The translations under genes were made by a program, and so were the position numbers. DNA of 64,000 nucleotides, taken from assembly GCA_965249895.1 (NCBI GenBank), contig CBDFNC010000004.1:1-64000 (forward strand), given 5' to 3'. This document shows, in pieces, positions 33,056 through 42,675 of this stretch. Numbering within the stretch: position 1 is the stretch's first letter; the number at the start of each line of letters is the position of its first letter. The notes beneath the pieces are model-generated. The model ran no database searches. It was not told the DNA's origin and saw nothing but the letters and a program-made list of their open reading frames with translations. The DNA comes from CBDFNC01 sp965249895 (GTDB lineage Bacteria > Pseudomonadota > Gammaproteobacteria > Enterobacterales > CBDFNC01).

Positions 33056-34036
33056 CTACTTGAATTGCTTAAGGAAACGTAAATCGTTTTCGAAGAATGA
33101 ACGAAGATCGGTAACGCCATAACGCAGCATAGTCAATCGTTCTACTCCCATACCAAAAGCGAAACCCGAGTATTTCTCAGGATCTATGCCAACAGACTTA
33201 AGTACATTCGGGTGGACCATGCCGCAACCCAGTACTTCGAGCCAGCCATTTTTACCAAGCACGTCCACTTCCGCCGAGGGTTCGGTGAACGGAAAGTAAG
33301 ACGGGCGGAAACGAACTTCCAAGTCTTCCTCAAAGAAATTGCGCAGGAAGTCATGCAGGATGCCTTTTAGCTCAGTGAAGCTGACATTCTCTGCGACCAT
33401 CAAACCTTCCACCTGGTGAAACATAGGCGTGTGGGTTTGGTCGTAATCGTTACGATATACACGGCCCGGTGAGATGATACGGATAGGAGGTTTTTCCACT
33501 TCCATGGTACGGATCTGAACGCCAGATGTCTGGGTTCTTAACACCAACTTGGGATTAAAGTAGAAGGTATCGTGATCTGCTCGTGCGGGATGATGGTCTG
33601 GGATATTTAAAGAGTCGAAGTTATAATAATCATCTTCTATTTCAGGCCCTGATTTAACTTCGAAGCCTAATTCACCAAAGAACTGAGTAATACGCTCAAC
33701 TGTGCGAGTTACCGGGTGTAATCCCCCCACTTCGTTGCGGCGACCCGGTAGGGTAACATCGATACTTTCAGTGGCCAGTTTTGCGTTAAGCGCTTCCTGC
33801 TCCAGCAATTGCTTACGCTCGCCAATTGCTTTTTGTATCGCCTGTTTCGCCTTGTTAATGGCCTGCCCTGCGGCGGGCTTCTCTTCATTGGGCAAGCTAC
33901 CGAGCTTTTTCATTTGCTCGGTCATAATTCCCTTTTTACCCAGATATTCGACCCGGATATGGTCGAGTGATGTGGTATCAGTAACCTCATCGACGGCTTG
34001 TTGCGCCTTTGCAATCAATTCTTCAAGGTGTTGCAT
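33056..34036 (-). CDS. pheS: Phenylalanyl-tRNA synthetase alpha subunit
   Basis: A 326-residue class II synthetase subunit. An N-terminal coiled region is followed by the catalytic core with class II motif 2 (GRVYRNDYDQTHTPMFHQVEGL) and motif 3 (GFAFGMGVERLTMLRYGV). The 214-bp leader back to the upstream gene has no pheM-like leader peptide with a phenylalanine run that I could find, so classical attenuation is not evident. Confidence 0.97.
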   Translation of the reverse strand: MQHLEELIAKAQQAVDEVTDTTSLDHIRVEYLGKKGIMTEQMKKLGSLPNEEKPAAGQAINKAKQAIQKAIGERKQLLEQEALNAKLATESIDVTLPGRRNEVGGLHPVTRTVERITQFFGELGFEVKSGPEIEDDYYNFDSLNIPDHHPARADHDTFYFNPKLVLRTQTSGVQIRTMEVEKPPIRIISPGRVYRNDYDQTHTPMFHQVEGLMVAENVSFTELKGILHDFLRNFFEEDLEVRFRPSYFPFTEPSAEVDVLGKNGWLEVLGCGMVHPNVLKSVGIDPEKYSGFAFGMGVERLTMLRYGVTDLRSFFENDLRFLKQFK

Positions 34037-34250
34037 CTGTTCCTCGTCACCCTTAGCTGCGAAACTTATATAATCAAGGGGGGAAATACTACTTAAAAGT
34101 GATTGATAAGGCTAGCTTTGAAGCTATTTAGCAGGGAGATCCGAGACGATATAACTGCGTATCGAGAAATATTTACGCGACAAGAATGGGTAAACGCAAC
34201 TATTCTCACTCACGATCGATTTTTATTAGCTGTTTGCTTAGGGTTTGAAC

Positions 34251-37127
34251 CTAGCGCTGCGGTTTTTTTTCACTTAGAAGCATGGGTTTGGCGATACCAT
34301 ATCCTTGCACATAATCGATACCAATGGATATAAGCTTGGCTTCTATTTCCTTTGTTTCAACAAATTCAGCTACAGTTTTTACGCCTACTGCGTTAGCTAA
34401 CTCTGAGAAAGAACGGACCATAGCAAAATCTGTGGCATCGACGAGAATATCACGGACAAAAGATCCGTCTATTTTCAGGTAGTCGATAGGCAGCTGTTTT
34501 AAATATGAATAGGAGCAGAAGCCCACACCGAAATCGTCCAGTGAGAATGAGCAACCAAGCTCTTTAAACGCATCCATAAAACTTAAGGTTCGGGAAATCT
34601 CCCGAATCGCCTGCCCTTCTGTAATTTCGAAACAGATTTTACGGGCGTCAATTTGATAGCGGGCAAAACATTCCAAAATATATTGTTTAACATCCCTGTC
34701 AGCCAGGGACTGGCCGCATAGGTTTATACTTGCCAGTTCCAGGGCGTCGTAATCATCGGGGTTTTCTTTTAGCCACTTACAGAAATTCTCGACAACCCAT
34801 TTATCAATATGAGGCATCAGATTATAGGTTTCCGCAGCAGGTAGGAATTCACCCGGGGCGATTAATTCTCCTGTATCTGACCTTAATCGGATAAGGACTT
34901 CGTAGTGTTCTTTTTCTGTACTAGCTCCAAGGGATTTAATCGGCTGAAAAGCTAGTTCGAACCTATTCTGCTCCAGGGCATCATTCAGGGTAGATACCCA
35001 CTTCATTTCACGGTGGTACTTACTCACCACACTGTTATTTTCAGAATAGAAATAGATGCGGTTCCGGCCTTGTTCCTTTGCGGTATAACATGCAGTGTCT
35101 ACCAGGCTAAGCACCTCTGCGAACGATTGCATATTGTCTTCGATGGCAACGATACCAATACTGATCCCAAGGGTGAACACCCTATCTCCCCAGACAAAAC
35201 GGTAGTCTTGCACGATACGACGTAAACGTTCGGCCAGCTCTATGGCTTCATTAACGAAGGTATTAGTGAGCATAATACCAAATTCATCCCCACCCAGGCG
35301 GGCCAATATTTGGTCGTTGGGGATTTCTGCTACCAGTAACCGGGTCAGGCTTTGTAACAACTTATCCCCGGCGCTATGGCCACAGGTGTCATTCACCACT
35401 TTAAACTGATCCAGGTCCAGATAAAAAATGATATTTCTACCATGGCCAGTAGTTTGGTTGTTGATGATATCGGTGACACAGTCTTCAAATTTGCGACGAT
35501 TAAATAATCCGGTTAATTGATCGTGTTGGGCCATATAGCGGAGTCTTAATTCCTGCTTCTTCCGCTGGCTAATATCAACCAGAGAACCATCGATGATTCG
35601 TTCTTTACCGTGGTAAAACTGCGATAAGCGCAGATTAAGTAATGCCCAGAACACGGTTCCATCGCTGCGAACAGACTTAATTTCCCGGTTTATTACCCCA
35701 TCCTTCTCCAGCATTTCCGCAACCAGCTGTTCACGCGAGTTTCCCCCGTGGTAAAAGCGGCCCATATTACCGCCGTAATTGTCTCTGAGGTCTTCAAAAC
35801 CTTTATATTTGAAACTGGCGCAAAGGGCTTTGTTTGCCGACAGCACTTCTCCGGATAAGGTACTAGTAAATAGGCCCTCTGTGGCATTATTAAAGATATC
35901 AAAATATCGCTCAATACTGACACTGGCTTCTTTTTCTGCTTCTTTCTTCGCTTTCTTCTCTTCAGAGGTGCGGTTGGCTAAAGCGATAGTCAGCAACAAT
36001 AAGCCAACAAAAGCGCTTACAGCGACAAACTGTTCAGTGACTGGGTTACGTGGTATCACGGCGAAACGGTTCAACATTAGCAAACACATACCCAGAATAA
36101 ATAATACCCAGGATGTGGCAAAAAGTTGAGCAAGATAATTGCCGCGGATCCAATAGTAAGAGGCTTCAATTATCGAAACAAAGGTCATCAACATCACGAC
36201 TGCCCCCAGAAAGTAAAGGGCGTGTTGATAATCAAGCACAAACGGTGAAGCCACCAAGGCCACGCAGGCGATGACCAAACCTTTGTTCATTGTGCTGATG
36301 ATTTTATTCTTACGAAAGCGTTTGAGGCCTTCGCCAAACAGGCTGAGGATCAGGCAGAGTACACCGACAGAAACGACCAGTAACTGATCGTGCCAGATAA
36401 ATTGCCGGGGTAAAAGGTACAGACCCGCATAACCCTTTAAGCTCCAAAACGCGAAGACAAAACAACTGCAGAAGGTAAGGTAATAGAGAAATCGAGTTTC
36501 TCTTAACATGGCAAACAGGAACAAGCTATAACTGGCCATTAGCAGGAAGATCCCTGTTAGCATGCCAATAACTACCTTGTGACCTAGTTCGCTACTAACA
36601 TAACAATTCAGCTCCCACAGGGTAAGCGGTAGCTGCATAAAGCCGCTATTCTCGGCTCTGATATATACAGTTATATTGCGGCCGGATGGGATTTCGATAG
36701 GGATGACAAATGCATTAGCAGGAAAAGGCTTGTTGCTGAAAGGTCTTTCGGTACCTAAATTATACTGTTTGACTAACAGGTTATTTTCCACCAAATAAAT
36801 ATCCAAGGTATTCATTAGTGAGTAACCCATTTCAAGCAAAGCGGAAAAATCTGCGATACTCTGGTTGGAAAGCTCGAACTTCACCCAGTAGGGTTTATCG
36901 GTAAGGCCGAAGTTTAATAATTTTTGACGGCTGACTTGCCAGTTATCTTGGTGTTCACCCTTGAGCAGGGTCTTGATATTAATGGTGCCGTTTGAATCGG
37001 CTTGATAAAGTAGCTCCTCCCCTAAACGCTGTTCTTTCAGGCTGGGGCTAATGCTTATACTGTTTGCCATGGCGGAAAAAGAGAAAACCAGAAGGCTCGC
37101 CAATAGCAATTTCATAAATTTAGACAA
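34251..37127 (-). CDS. 7TM-DISM sensor with PAS, GGDEF and EAL domains
   Basis: A 958-residue membrane-bound c-di-GMP enzyme. A signal peptide (to about 21) leads to a 7TMR-DISMED2 periplasmic domain (about 25-175), seven membrane helices (about 180-390), a PAS domain (about 400-520), GGDEF (about 530-690; motif GGDEF intact, no RxxD I-site) and EAL (about 700-950). The EAL signature is EVLIRL, and the metal-binding residues in EITEGQ and DDFGVG are kept, so phosphodiesterase activity is plausible. It sits between rplT and pheS, separated from rplT by a terminator. Confidence 0.94.
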   Translation of the reverse strand: MSKFMKLLLASLLVFSFSAMANSISISPSLKEQRLGEELLYQADSNGTINIKTLLKGEHQDNWQVSRQKLLNFGLTDKPYWVKFELSNQSIADFSALLEMGYSLMNTLDIYLVENNLLVKQYNLGTERPFSNKPFPANAFVIPIEIPSGRNITVYIRAENSGFMQLPLTLWELNCYVSSELGHKVVIGMLTGIFLLMASYSLFLFAMLRETRFLYYLTFCSCFVFAFWSLKGYAGLYLLPRQFIWHDQLLVVSVGVLCLILSLFGEGLKRFRKNKIISTMNKGLVIACVALVASPFVLDYQHALYFLGAVVMLMTFVSIIEASYYWIRGNYLAQLFATSWVLFILGMCLLMLNRFAVIPRNPVTEQFVAVSAFVGLLLLTIALANRTSEEKKAKKEAEKEASVSIERYFDIFNNATEGLFTSTLSGEVLSANKALCASFKYKGFEDLRDNYGGNMGRFYHGGNSREQLVAEMLEKDGVINREIKSVRSDGTVFWALLNLRLSQFYHGKERIIDGSLVDISQRKKQELRLRYMAQHDQLTGLFNRRKFEDCVTDIINNQTTGHGRNIIFYLDLDQFKVVNDTCGHSAGDKLLQSLTRLLVAEIPNDQILARLGGDEFGIMLTNTFVNEAIELAERLRRIVQDYRFVWGDRVFTLGISIGIVAIEDNMQSFAEVLSLVDTACYTAKEQGRNRIYFYSENNSVVSKYHREMKWVSTLNDALEQNRFELAFQPIKSLGASTEKEHYEVLIRLRSDTGELIAPGEFLPAAETYNLMPHIDKWVVENFCKWLKENPDDYDALELASINLCGQSLADRDVKQYILECFARYQIDARKICFEITEGQAIREISRTLSFMDAFKELGCSFSLDDFGVGFCSYSYLKQLPIDYLKIDGSFVRDILVDATDFAMVRSFSELANAVGVKTVAEFVETKEIEAKLISIGIDYVQGYGIAKPMLLSEKKPQR

Positions 37128-37221
37128 CTTCCATGTACACCGAATAGGTCTGACTACAAGGCTTTAACTACGCCCTTCGTCACTAAATGTCAATTTTGAT
37201 GCTTTTCCATTTTAGCGCACC

Positions 37222-37251
37222 TAAAAAAAAGGGAGGCTAAGCCTCCCTTAA
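37222..37251 (-). terminator. Terminator after rplT
   Basis: On the minus strand AAGGGAGGC-TTA-GCCTCCCTT is followed by a run of Ts. It closes the thrS-infC-rpmI-rplT transcript before the GGDEF-EAL gene. Confidence 0.88.
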
Positions 37252-37266
37252 ATATTTTCTTCTGAC

Positions 37267-37626
37267 TTACTTAGCCAAAGACTCTTTAGCTTTTTCTACC
37301 AGGGTAGAGAAAGTGCTCTTATCGAAAACAGCGATATCCGCTAGGATCTTACGATCGATTTCGATAGAAGCTTTCTTCAGGCCGTTGATGAAACGGCTGT
37401 AAGAAAGGCCATTTTGACGAGAAGCAGCATTGATACGTGCAATCCACAGTTGACGGAACTGACGCTTACGCTGACGACGGTCACGGTAAGCGTATTGACC
37501 GGCTTTAGTTACCGCTTGTGCTGCTACGCGAAATACGCGTGAACGAGCACCGTAATAACCTTTAGCCTGTTTTAGAACCTTCTTGTGACGTGCGCGTGCT
37601 ACTACACCGCGTTTAATTCTTGGCAT
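37267..37626 (-). CDS. rplT: Ribosomal protein bL20
   Basis: A 119-residue, highly basic ribosomal protein starting MPRIKRGVVARARHKKVLKQAKGYYGARSR (first 18 residues are diagnostic). It binds 23S rRNA and, in E. coli, represses rpmI-rplT translation. Standard length and position 15 nt after rpmI. Confidence 0.98.
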   Translation of the reverse strand: MPRIKRGVVARARHKKVLKQAKGYYGARSRVFRVAAQAVTKAGQYAYRDRRQRKRQFRQLWIARINAASRQNGLSYSRFINGLKKASIEIDRKILADIAVFDKSTFSTLVEKAKESLAK

Positions 37627-37640
37627 CTTTCATTCTCCCC

Positions 37641-37838
37641 TTAAGCAAATGGCAACATAGCGTTGATTTGTGCGACATCAGCTGCCGCCACCATGCTTTT
37701 CGCACGCAAATGGCGCTTACGCTTGGTAGACTTTTTGGTCAGAATGTGACGCAGGTGTGATTGCTTACGCTTAAAACCACCAGAAGCAGTTTTCTTAAAG
37801 CGCTTAGCTGCACCTTTGTTGGATTTCATTTTTGGCAT
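37641..37838 (-). CDS. rpmI: Ribosomal protein bL35
   Basis: A 65-residue basic protein. I start at MPKMKSNKGAAKRF (ATG 37838, with GGAG upstream), the universal bL35 start; an in-frame codon at 37859 would add seven residues unlike the family. A 94-nt gap separates it from infC. Confidence 0.97.
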   Translation of the reverse strand: MPKMKSNKGAAKRFKKTASGGFKRKQSHLRHILTKKSTKRKRHLRAKSMVAAADVAQINAMLPFA

Positions 37839-37932
37839 TGCGAACTCCGCATTGTTCAATTAATAACAATAGATTAAGGCGAACACAAAACGCCGACCAG
37901 GTCAGCGCTTTATATTACTTGCAAGGCCTTAA

Positions 37933-38475
37933 CTATTTCTTTTTAGGGGCAAGCACCATCACCATTTGGCGACCTTCCATTTTCGGGAAGGATTCAGTTA
38001 CAGATAGCTCAGCCAAATCCGCTTTGATACGGTTTAGAAGTGTTACCCCTAACTGCTGGTGCGCCATCTCACGTCCACGAAAACGCAGTGTGATCTTGGC
38101 CTTGTTCCCCTCTTCTAAGAAGCGACTCAGGTTGCGTAGTTTTACCTGATAATCACCTTCATCAGTCCCGGGACGGAATTTTATTTCCTTCACCTGGATC
38201 TGTTTCTGCTTTTTCCGTTGTTCTTTAACGGATTTGCTCTTTTCGTAGAGGTATTTGCCGTAATCCATGATACCGCAAACAGGTGGCTCTGCATTCGGGC
38301 TGATTTCTACAAGATCAAGTTCGGCTTCCCGTGCTTGATCCTGTGCTTCACCCAGAGATACAACACCGATAGGTTCGCCATCCGCTCCGACCAGTCTGAC
38401 TTCGGGCGCAGTGATATCACCATTGATGCGATTTTTATTGGCCGCTTGTTGGCCTCTTTTTCCACCTTTTATAAT
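37933..38475 (-). CDS. infC: Translation initiation factor IF-3 with a non-AUG start codon
   Basis: IF-3 is encoded from ATT at 38475-38473, giving 180 residues, or from ATA at 38472-38470, giving 179. The frame reads (M)IKGGKRGQQAANKNRINGD, then EVRLVGADGEPIGVVS and VEISPNAEPPVCGIMDYGKYLYEKSKS, matching E. coli IF-3 along its length. The first in-frame ATG, 38268, would delete the N-terminal domain. GGAGG sits upstream inside the thrS end. E. coli infC starts with AUU, the basis of IF-3 autoregulation, so control is probably conserved. Confidence 0.93.
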   Translation of the reverse strand: MIKGGKRGQQAANKNRINGDITAPEVRLVGADGEPIGVVSLGEAQDQAREAELDLVEISPNAEPPVCGIMDYGKYLYEKSKSVKEQRKKQKQIQVKEIKFRPGTDEGDYQVKLRNLSRFLEEGNKAKITLRFRGREMAHQQLGVTLLNRIKADLAELSVTESFPKMEGRQMVMVLAPKKK

Positions 38476-40401
38476 TTATTCCTCCACAATATGAATAGAA
38501 CGAGCGCTGATCTCTTCTTGTACCTTGGCAACAAAGTCATCGACTTTAAATTTACCTAGATCTTCGCCCTTGCGTGTTCGAACTGCAACTTCACCGGCTT
38601 CTATTTCTTTATCACCGACGACTAGCAAGTAAGGAACACGTTTTAATGTATGCTCGCGGATTTTAAAGCCTATTTTCTCATTTCTCAAGTCCGCTTTGGC
38701 TCTAATTCCAACTTTTCTGAGTTTTTCTACTACTTCGTTGACGTATCCGGCTTGTTTATCGGTAATATTGAGCACTACCGCTTGTACCGGAGACAACCAA
38801 GTTGGAAAAGAGCCTGCATACTCTTCTGTCAGGATCCCGATAAAACGTTCCAGCGAGCCTAAAATTGCACGGTGGATCATTACCGGAACGTGACGTTCGT
38901 TATCTTCCCCTACATAAGAAGCGCCTAATCGGCCAGGCATAGAGAAGTCTAGCTGGATTGTGCCACACTGCCAGGCTCGGTCCAAGCAATCATGCAAAGT
39001 AAATTCTATCTTCGGTCCATAAAAGGCGCCTTCACCCGGTAAATAGCTGAATTCGATGCCATTACTTTCTAAAGCATCGGCCAGCGCCCGCTCAGATTTG
39101 TCCCAGGTTTCGTCATCCCCTACCCGTTGCTCAGGGCGGGTGGATAGCTTCACTTCAATCTCTTCGAAGCCAAAGGTCTTATATGTTTCGTAGACCATCT
39201 GGATACATGACGATACTTCGGACTGAATTTGCGCTTCGGTACAGAATACATGGGCGTCATCCTGGGTAAAACTACGCACACGCATCAAGCCATGCAGTGA
39301 TCCCGACGGCTCGTTACGGTGACAAGAGCCAAACTCCGCCATACGTAGCGGCAGGTCACGGTATGATTTCAGACCCTGGTTAAAGATCTGTACGTGGCCC
39401 GGGCAGTTCATGGGTTTTACCGCGTATTCACGGTTTTCTGAGCAAGTACAGAACATGGCGTCCTGATATTTGTCCCAGTGGCCTGAGCGCTCCCATAATG
39501 AACGGTCCATAATTTGTGGCGCCTTGACTTCCTGGTAGTCAAACTTCACCAGTTGTTCACGGATATAGGTTTCCAGCTCGCGGAAGATGGTCCAGCCGTT
39601 GTGATGCCAGAACACCATACCCGGCGCTTCTTCCTGCATATGGTACAGGTCTAGTTGTTTACCAATCTTTCTGTGGTCGCGCTTAGCGGCTTCTTCAAGG
39701 CGCTTCAGGTACGCCTTCAATTGCTTCTTGTCTGTCCAGGCTGTGCCGTAGATACGCTGCAACATCTTGTTATCGGAGTCGCCGCGCCAGTATGCCCCGG
39801 CCACTTTCATTAGTTTAAAGTGCTGACAAAATTTCATGTTAGGCACATGAGGACCACGACACATATCGACGTATTCTTCATGGTGATACAAACCAGGGCG
39901 CGCATCCTGATCGATCCCCGCAATGATTTCTAACTTGTAAGGTTCTTCGCGCTGCTTAAATAGCGTAATAGCGTCTTCGACACTGACTTTTTTCTTGATC
40001 ACGTCGTAGTTGGTTTTGGCCAACTCAAGCATGCGTTTTTCCAGCTTGGCTAAATGCTCTTCATTTAACGGCTCATCCAGATCTACGTCATAGTAGAAAC
40101 CATTGTCTATGGTTGGACCGATAGCCATTTTGGTGTTTGGCCAAAGTTGCTTAATGGCGTGACCCAACAAATGAGCGCAAGAGTGGCGCAGGATTTCCAG
40201 GCCGTCCTCATCTTTTGCCGTAATAATGGATACATTGGCGTCTTTTTCGATGGGGTCACAGGCGTCGACGAGTAATCCGTCAACACGACCGGCAACACAG
40301 GCTTTAGCCAGGCCCGGACCTATGTCTTTTGCTATGTCCATCACGGATACGGCATTTTCAAATTGACGCTGAGAGCCGTCTGGGAGAGTTATTACAGGCA
40401 T
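38476..40401 (-). CDS. thrS: Threonyl-tRNA synthetase
   Basis: A 641-residue class II synthetase: TGS domain (1-61), editing domain with HSCAHLLGHA and the HHEEYVDMCRGPH zinc-type residues (62-225), catalytic core (about 240-530) with motif 2 EFGSCHRNEPSGSLHGLMRVRSF split by the zinc Cys CPGHVQIF, and anticodon-binding domain (C-terminal 100). Its TAA stop directly abuts the infC ATT codon. Confidence 0.98.
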   Translation of the reverse strand: MPVITLPDGSQRQFENAVSVMDIAKDIGPGLAKACVAGRVDGLLVDACDPIEKDANVSIITAKDEDGLEILRHSCAHLLGHAIKQLWPNTKMAIGPTIDNGFYYDVDLDEPLNEEHLAKLEKRMLELAKTNYDVIKKKVSVEDAITLFKQREEPYKLEIIAGIDQDARPGLYHHEEYVDMCRGPHVPNMKFCQHFKLMKVAGAYWRGDSDNKMLQRIYGTAWTDKKQLKAYLKRLEEAAKRDHRKIGKQLDLYHMQEEAPGMVFWHHNGWTIFRELETYIREQLVKFDYQEVKAPQIMDRSLWERSGHWDKYQDAMFCTCSENREYAVKPMNCPGHVQIFNQGLKSYRDLPLRMAEFGSCHRNEPSGSLHGLMRVRSFTQDDAHVFCTEAQIQSEVSSCIQMVYETYKTFGFEEIEVKLSTRPEQRVGDDETWDKSERALADALESNGIEFSYLPGEGAFYGPKIEFTLHDCLDRAWQCGTIQLDFSMPGRLGASYVGEDNERHVPVMIHRAILGSLERFIGILTEEYAGSFPTWLSPVQAVVLNITDKQAGYVNEVVEKLRKVGIRAKADLRNEKIGFKIREHTLKRVPYLLVVGDKEIEAGEVAVRTRKGEDLGKFKVDDFVAKVQEEISARSIHIVEE

Positions 40402-40532
40402 TTTGCTTCCTTACAACAGTGGTGACCCATACCAAGGGCCACGTGTTAGGTTTAATAAACTAAATTAGCGTCGCACACTTGTGTGTGTGCGCGACAAAGC
40501 AGGAATACTAGTAAAAAGAGGTGGGTAATTCA

Positions 40533-41204
40533 ATGTATTGCAAGATCTTATGGGGAGTTTTTTTTGCCTTTACCGCAACGACGACAGCGTCAGAGGGTAA
40601 GGGTTGGGAGCTGATCAGGCAAAGTCAGCACTCGGTGCTCTATCAACGAACGGTTGCGGGAACTCAGGTGAAGGAATTAAAAGCCAAGGTGATGGTTGCC
40701 GCCCCGCCTCATGCGATACTCGGGCTGCTTAAAGATACTGCTGTCTACGCAGATTGGGTTGAACACGGTGAAAGCGTTAAAGAATTCAAGCGGCTTTCCG
40801 CTACGGAAAACCTCGTCTATACCCGACTTACAGCCCCATGGCCGGTAAAAAAACGCGATTTGGTTACCTATTCGAGATACTGGCAGGATGAAAATAACTG
40901 CACGTTATTTATACAAATACAAGCCAGCCCATCGTCCTATCCCAAAGCAAAGGATTATATCCGCATCATAGATGCCATGGGCCTTTGGATTGCTCAGCCT
41001 AAGAGTAAAACCAAAACCTTGATAAGTTATCAAGGTTTCTTCGAACCCGGCGGTGCCTTACCGGCAGCGCTGACCAATATGGTGGCCAAAGATGGCTTGC
41101 TACAAACATTTGAAAATATGAAGCAGCGTCTGGATTCGGGAAAGTACCATCAGGCGTCCTTTGCCCAAGTGAACAACCAGTGTCATGTTACCCAGCCTTA
41201 CTAA
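40533..41204 (+). CDS. START-domain lipid-binding protein, exported
   Basis: A 223-residue protein with an N-terminal signal peptide (ILWGVFFAFTATTTASE) and a START/SRPBCC domain (ELKAKVMVAAPPHAILGLLKDTAVYADWVEH...VKKRDLVTYSRYW). Such bacterial periplasmic START proteins are thought to bind a lipid or hydrophobic ligand. ATG 40533 follows GAGGTGGG; a GTG at 40521 is the ribosome site itself. Divergent from thrS; its stop overlaps the convergent TerB-like gene by a few bases. Confidence 0.85.
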   Translation: MYCKILWGVFFAFTATTTASEGKGWELIRQSQHSVLYQRTVAGTQVKELKAKVMVAAPPHAILGLLKDTAVYADWVEHGESVKEFKRLSATENLVYTRLTAPWPVKKRDLVTYSRYWQDENNCTLFIQIQASPSSYPKAKDYIRIIDAMGLWIAQPKSKTKTLISYQGFFEPGGALPAALTNMVAKDGLLQTFENMKQRLDSGKYHQASFAQVNNQCHVTQPY

Positions 41205-41650
41205 AGTCCCGATTCACTAATAGCATCCAACTTAGCTTTGATGAACTCACTGTGATCCAGGTAAAGCAGATCCGCGACCTTACGAATAATGGCTTCTTCA
41301 TACTTGTCTAACTGGCCATCTGAATAAGCAACAAGCCACATGGCTTTTACAAATCGCGCACGCTCTGGCCGGGTAAGCTGGTCTTTTATCACGCGGGTAA
41401 AAGTATGCACCGAAATAGAGTCAGCCTGGCTTTGTTTCGCTTTGTTTATCAGATTATTAGCGGCGGCAATTTCAAGGTCAAAGGCTTTACGGATAAGTCT
41501 GGTAATGGCCTCATCCTCTTCATCCGAGCTGTCTGCATCCGCATGGGCCACTTCATAAAGTAATACGGTAATGGCCAGCTCCAGATCTATCTTTTGTTGC
41601 TCTGGTTTATCTAGTACGTCATCAAAAAACGACTTCAGTGCATTTAACAA
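41201..41650 (-). CDS. TerB-family protein
   Basis: A helical protein of 149 residues beginning LLNALKSFFDDVLDKPEQQ. The acidic loop HADADSSDEEDEAI and later YSDGQLDKYEEAIIRKVADLL are TerB-type metal-binding repeats. No ATG starts this frame; I choose TTG 41650 because AGGGAG lies 7 nt upstream and homologues begin at this point. A TTG at 41710 is an alternative. TerB domains occur in tellurite resistance and stress proteins; the real role here is unknown. Confidence 0.75.
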   Translation of the reverse strand: MLNALKSFFDDVLDKPEQQKIDLELAITVLLYEVAHADADSSDEEDEAITRLIRKAFDLEIAAANNLINKAKQSQADSISVHTFTRVIKDQLTRPERARFVKAMWLVAYSDGQLDKYEEAIIRKVADLLYLDHSEFIKAKLDAISESGL

Positions 41651-41814
41651 AGGGCTGCTCCCTAGTTTGAATAGTGAATTACAAGCTAACACAAGGTTGC
41701 AGAGAGTCAACGCAGGTAATTCAAAAAGGGGAAAACCTAGCTATACTGGCTTTGAGGGTATCTCGCTGTTTTTCAGTCGTTTAACTTTCCATTGAATTCA
41801 CAAGGTAAGCCAAT

Positions 41815-42675
41815 ATGTGGACCTCCCTTTCCCAGCAAGTGTCAGATGCAATTGAACAGTCCTTTCAACTCGAGAAAAAACACGAAGTCAGCGGCGGTGA
41901 TATTTCCAGAGCCTATATTATCGAGGACAGGGGTAGTCGATTTTTCGTAAAGTTGAATGCCCTGGATAAACTGGAAATGTTCGAAACCGAGTTGCTTGCG
42001 TTACAAAGCTTGGCAGACAGTGAAACAGTGGCCGTGCCTCGCCCCATTTGTGCCGGGCAAACGAAAGACACCAGTTTTATCGTATTGGAATATCTCGAGT
42101 TAGTATCCGGAACCGACCAGCAATGGTTTGAGCTTGGGGAGTCTCTGGCAAAGTTGCATCAATATGGCGACCAAGCCATGTACGGCTGGGATACGGATAA
42201 TTTTATCGGTAAAACGCCTCAGCCAAATCGATGGTGTAAAAAGTGGTGTACTTTTTTCAGCGAAGAGCGCATCGGCTGGCAGTTGGAGCTGGCAGAAGAG
42301 AAGGGATTTCATTTCGGCGATATTAGTCAGCTAGTGTCCACGATTAAGCAACTGTTATCTCATCACAAAGTCCAGCCTTCTTTATTACACGGCGATCTAT
42401 GGAGCGGTAATATCGCGTTTGTTCACAGCTCTCCGGTGCTGTTTGATCCCGCCTGTTATTGGGGGGACAGGGAAGCTGACATCGCCATGACTGAACTGTT
42501 TGGCCGCTTACCCGAGCCGTTTTACCTTGGGTATCAGGAGCATTGGCCATTGGAAAAGGGATATGAGCAAAGAAAGGAGATATATAACCTCTATCACCTG
42601 CTGAATCACTGTAACCTTTTTGGTGAACAATACTATGCCGAGGCAAAAAAGGTACTGGCCAGTATTATGGATTAG
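41815..42675 (+). CDS. Fructosamine-3-kinase family protein
   Basis: A 286-residue aminoglycoside-phosphotransferase-fold kinase. FVKLNALDKLEMFETELLALQSL is the nucleotide-binding lobe, LLHGDLWSGNIAF the catalytic loop with the Asp, and LFDPACYWGDREADIAM the metal-binding DPA segment. All fit the YniA/FN3K family, which phosphorylates ketoamines to undo glycation. Its end overlaps the convergent Nudix gene by 4 bp. Confidence 0.93.
   Translation: MWTSLSQQVSDAIEQSFQLEKKHEVSGGDISRAYIIEDRGSRFFVKLNALDKLEMFETELLALQSLADSETVAVPRPICAGQTKDTSFIVLEYLELVSGTDQQWFELGESLAKLHQYGDQAMYGWDTDNFIGKTPQPNRWCKKWCTFFSEERIGWQLELAEEKGFHFGDISQLVSTIKQLLSHHKVQPSLLHGDLWSGNIAFVHSSPVLFDPACYWGDREADIAMTELFGRLPEPFYLGYQEHWPLEKGYEQRKEIYNLYHLLNHCNLFGEQYYAEAKKVLASIMD

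Noticed and set aside
34037..34250. pheM-type attenuator upstream of pheS
   Set aside because: No short frame with a phenylalanine run and no paired terminator/antiterminator could be found on the minus strand.
34103..34333. 76-codon plus-strand frame between pheS and the GGDEF-EAL gene
   Set aside because: It overlaps the end of the sensor gene antisense, has no family resemblance, and lacks a good start signal.
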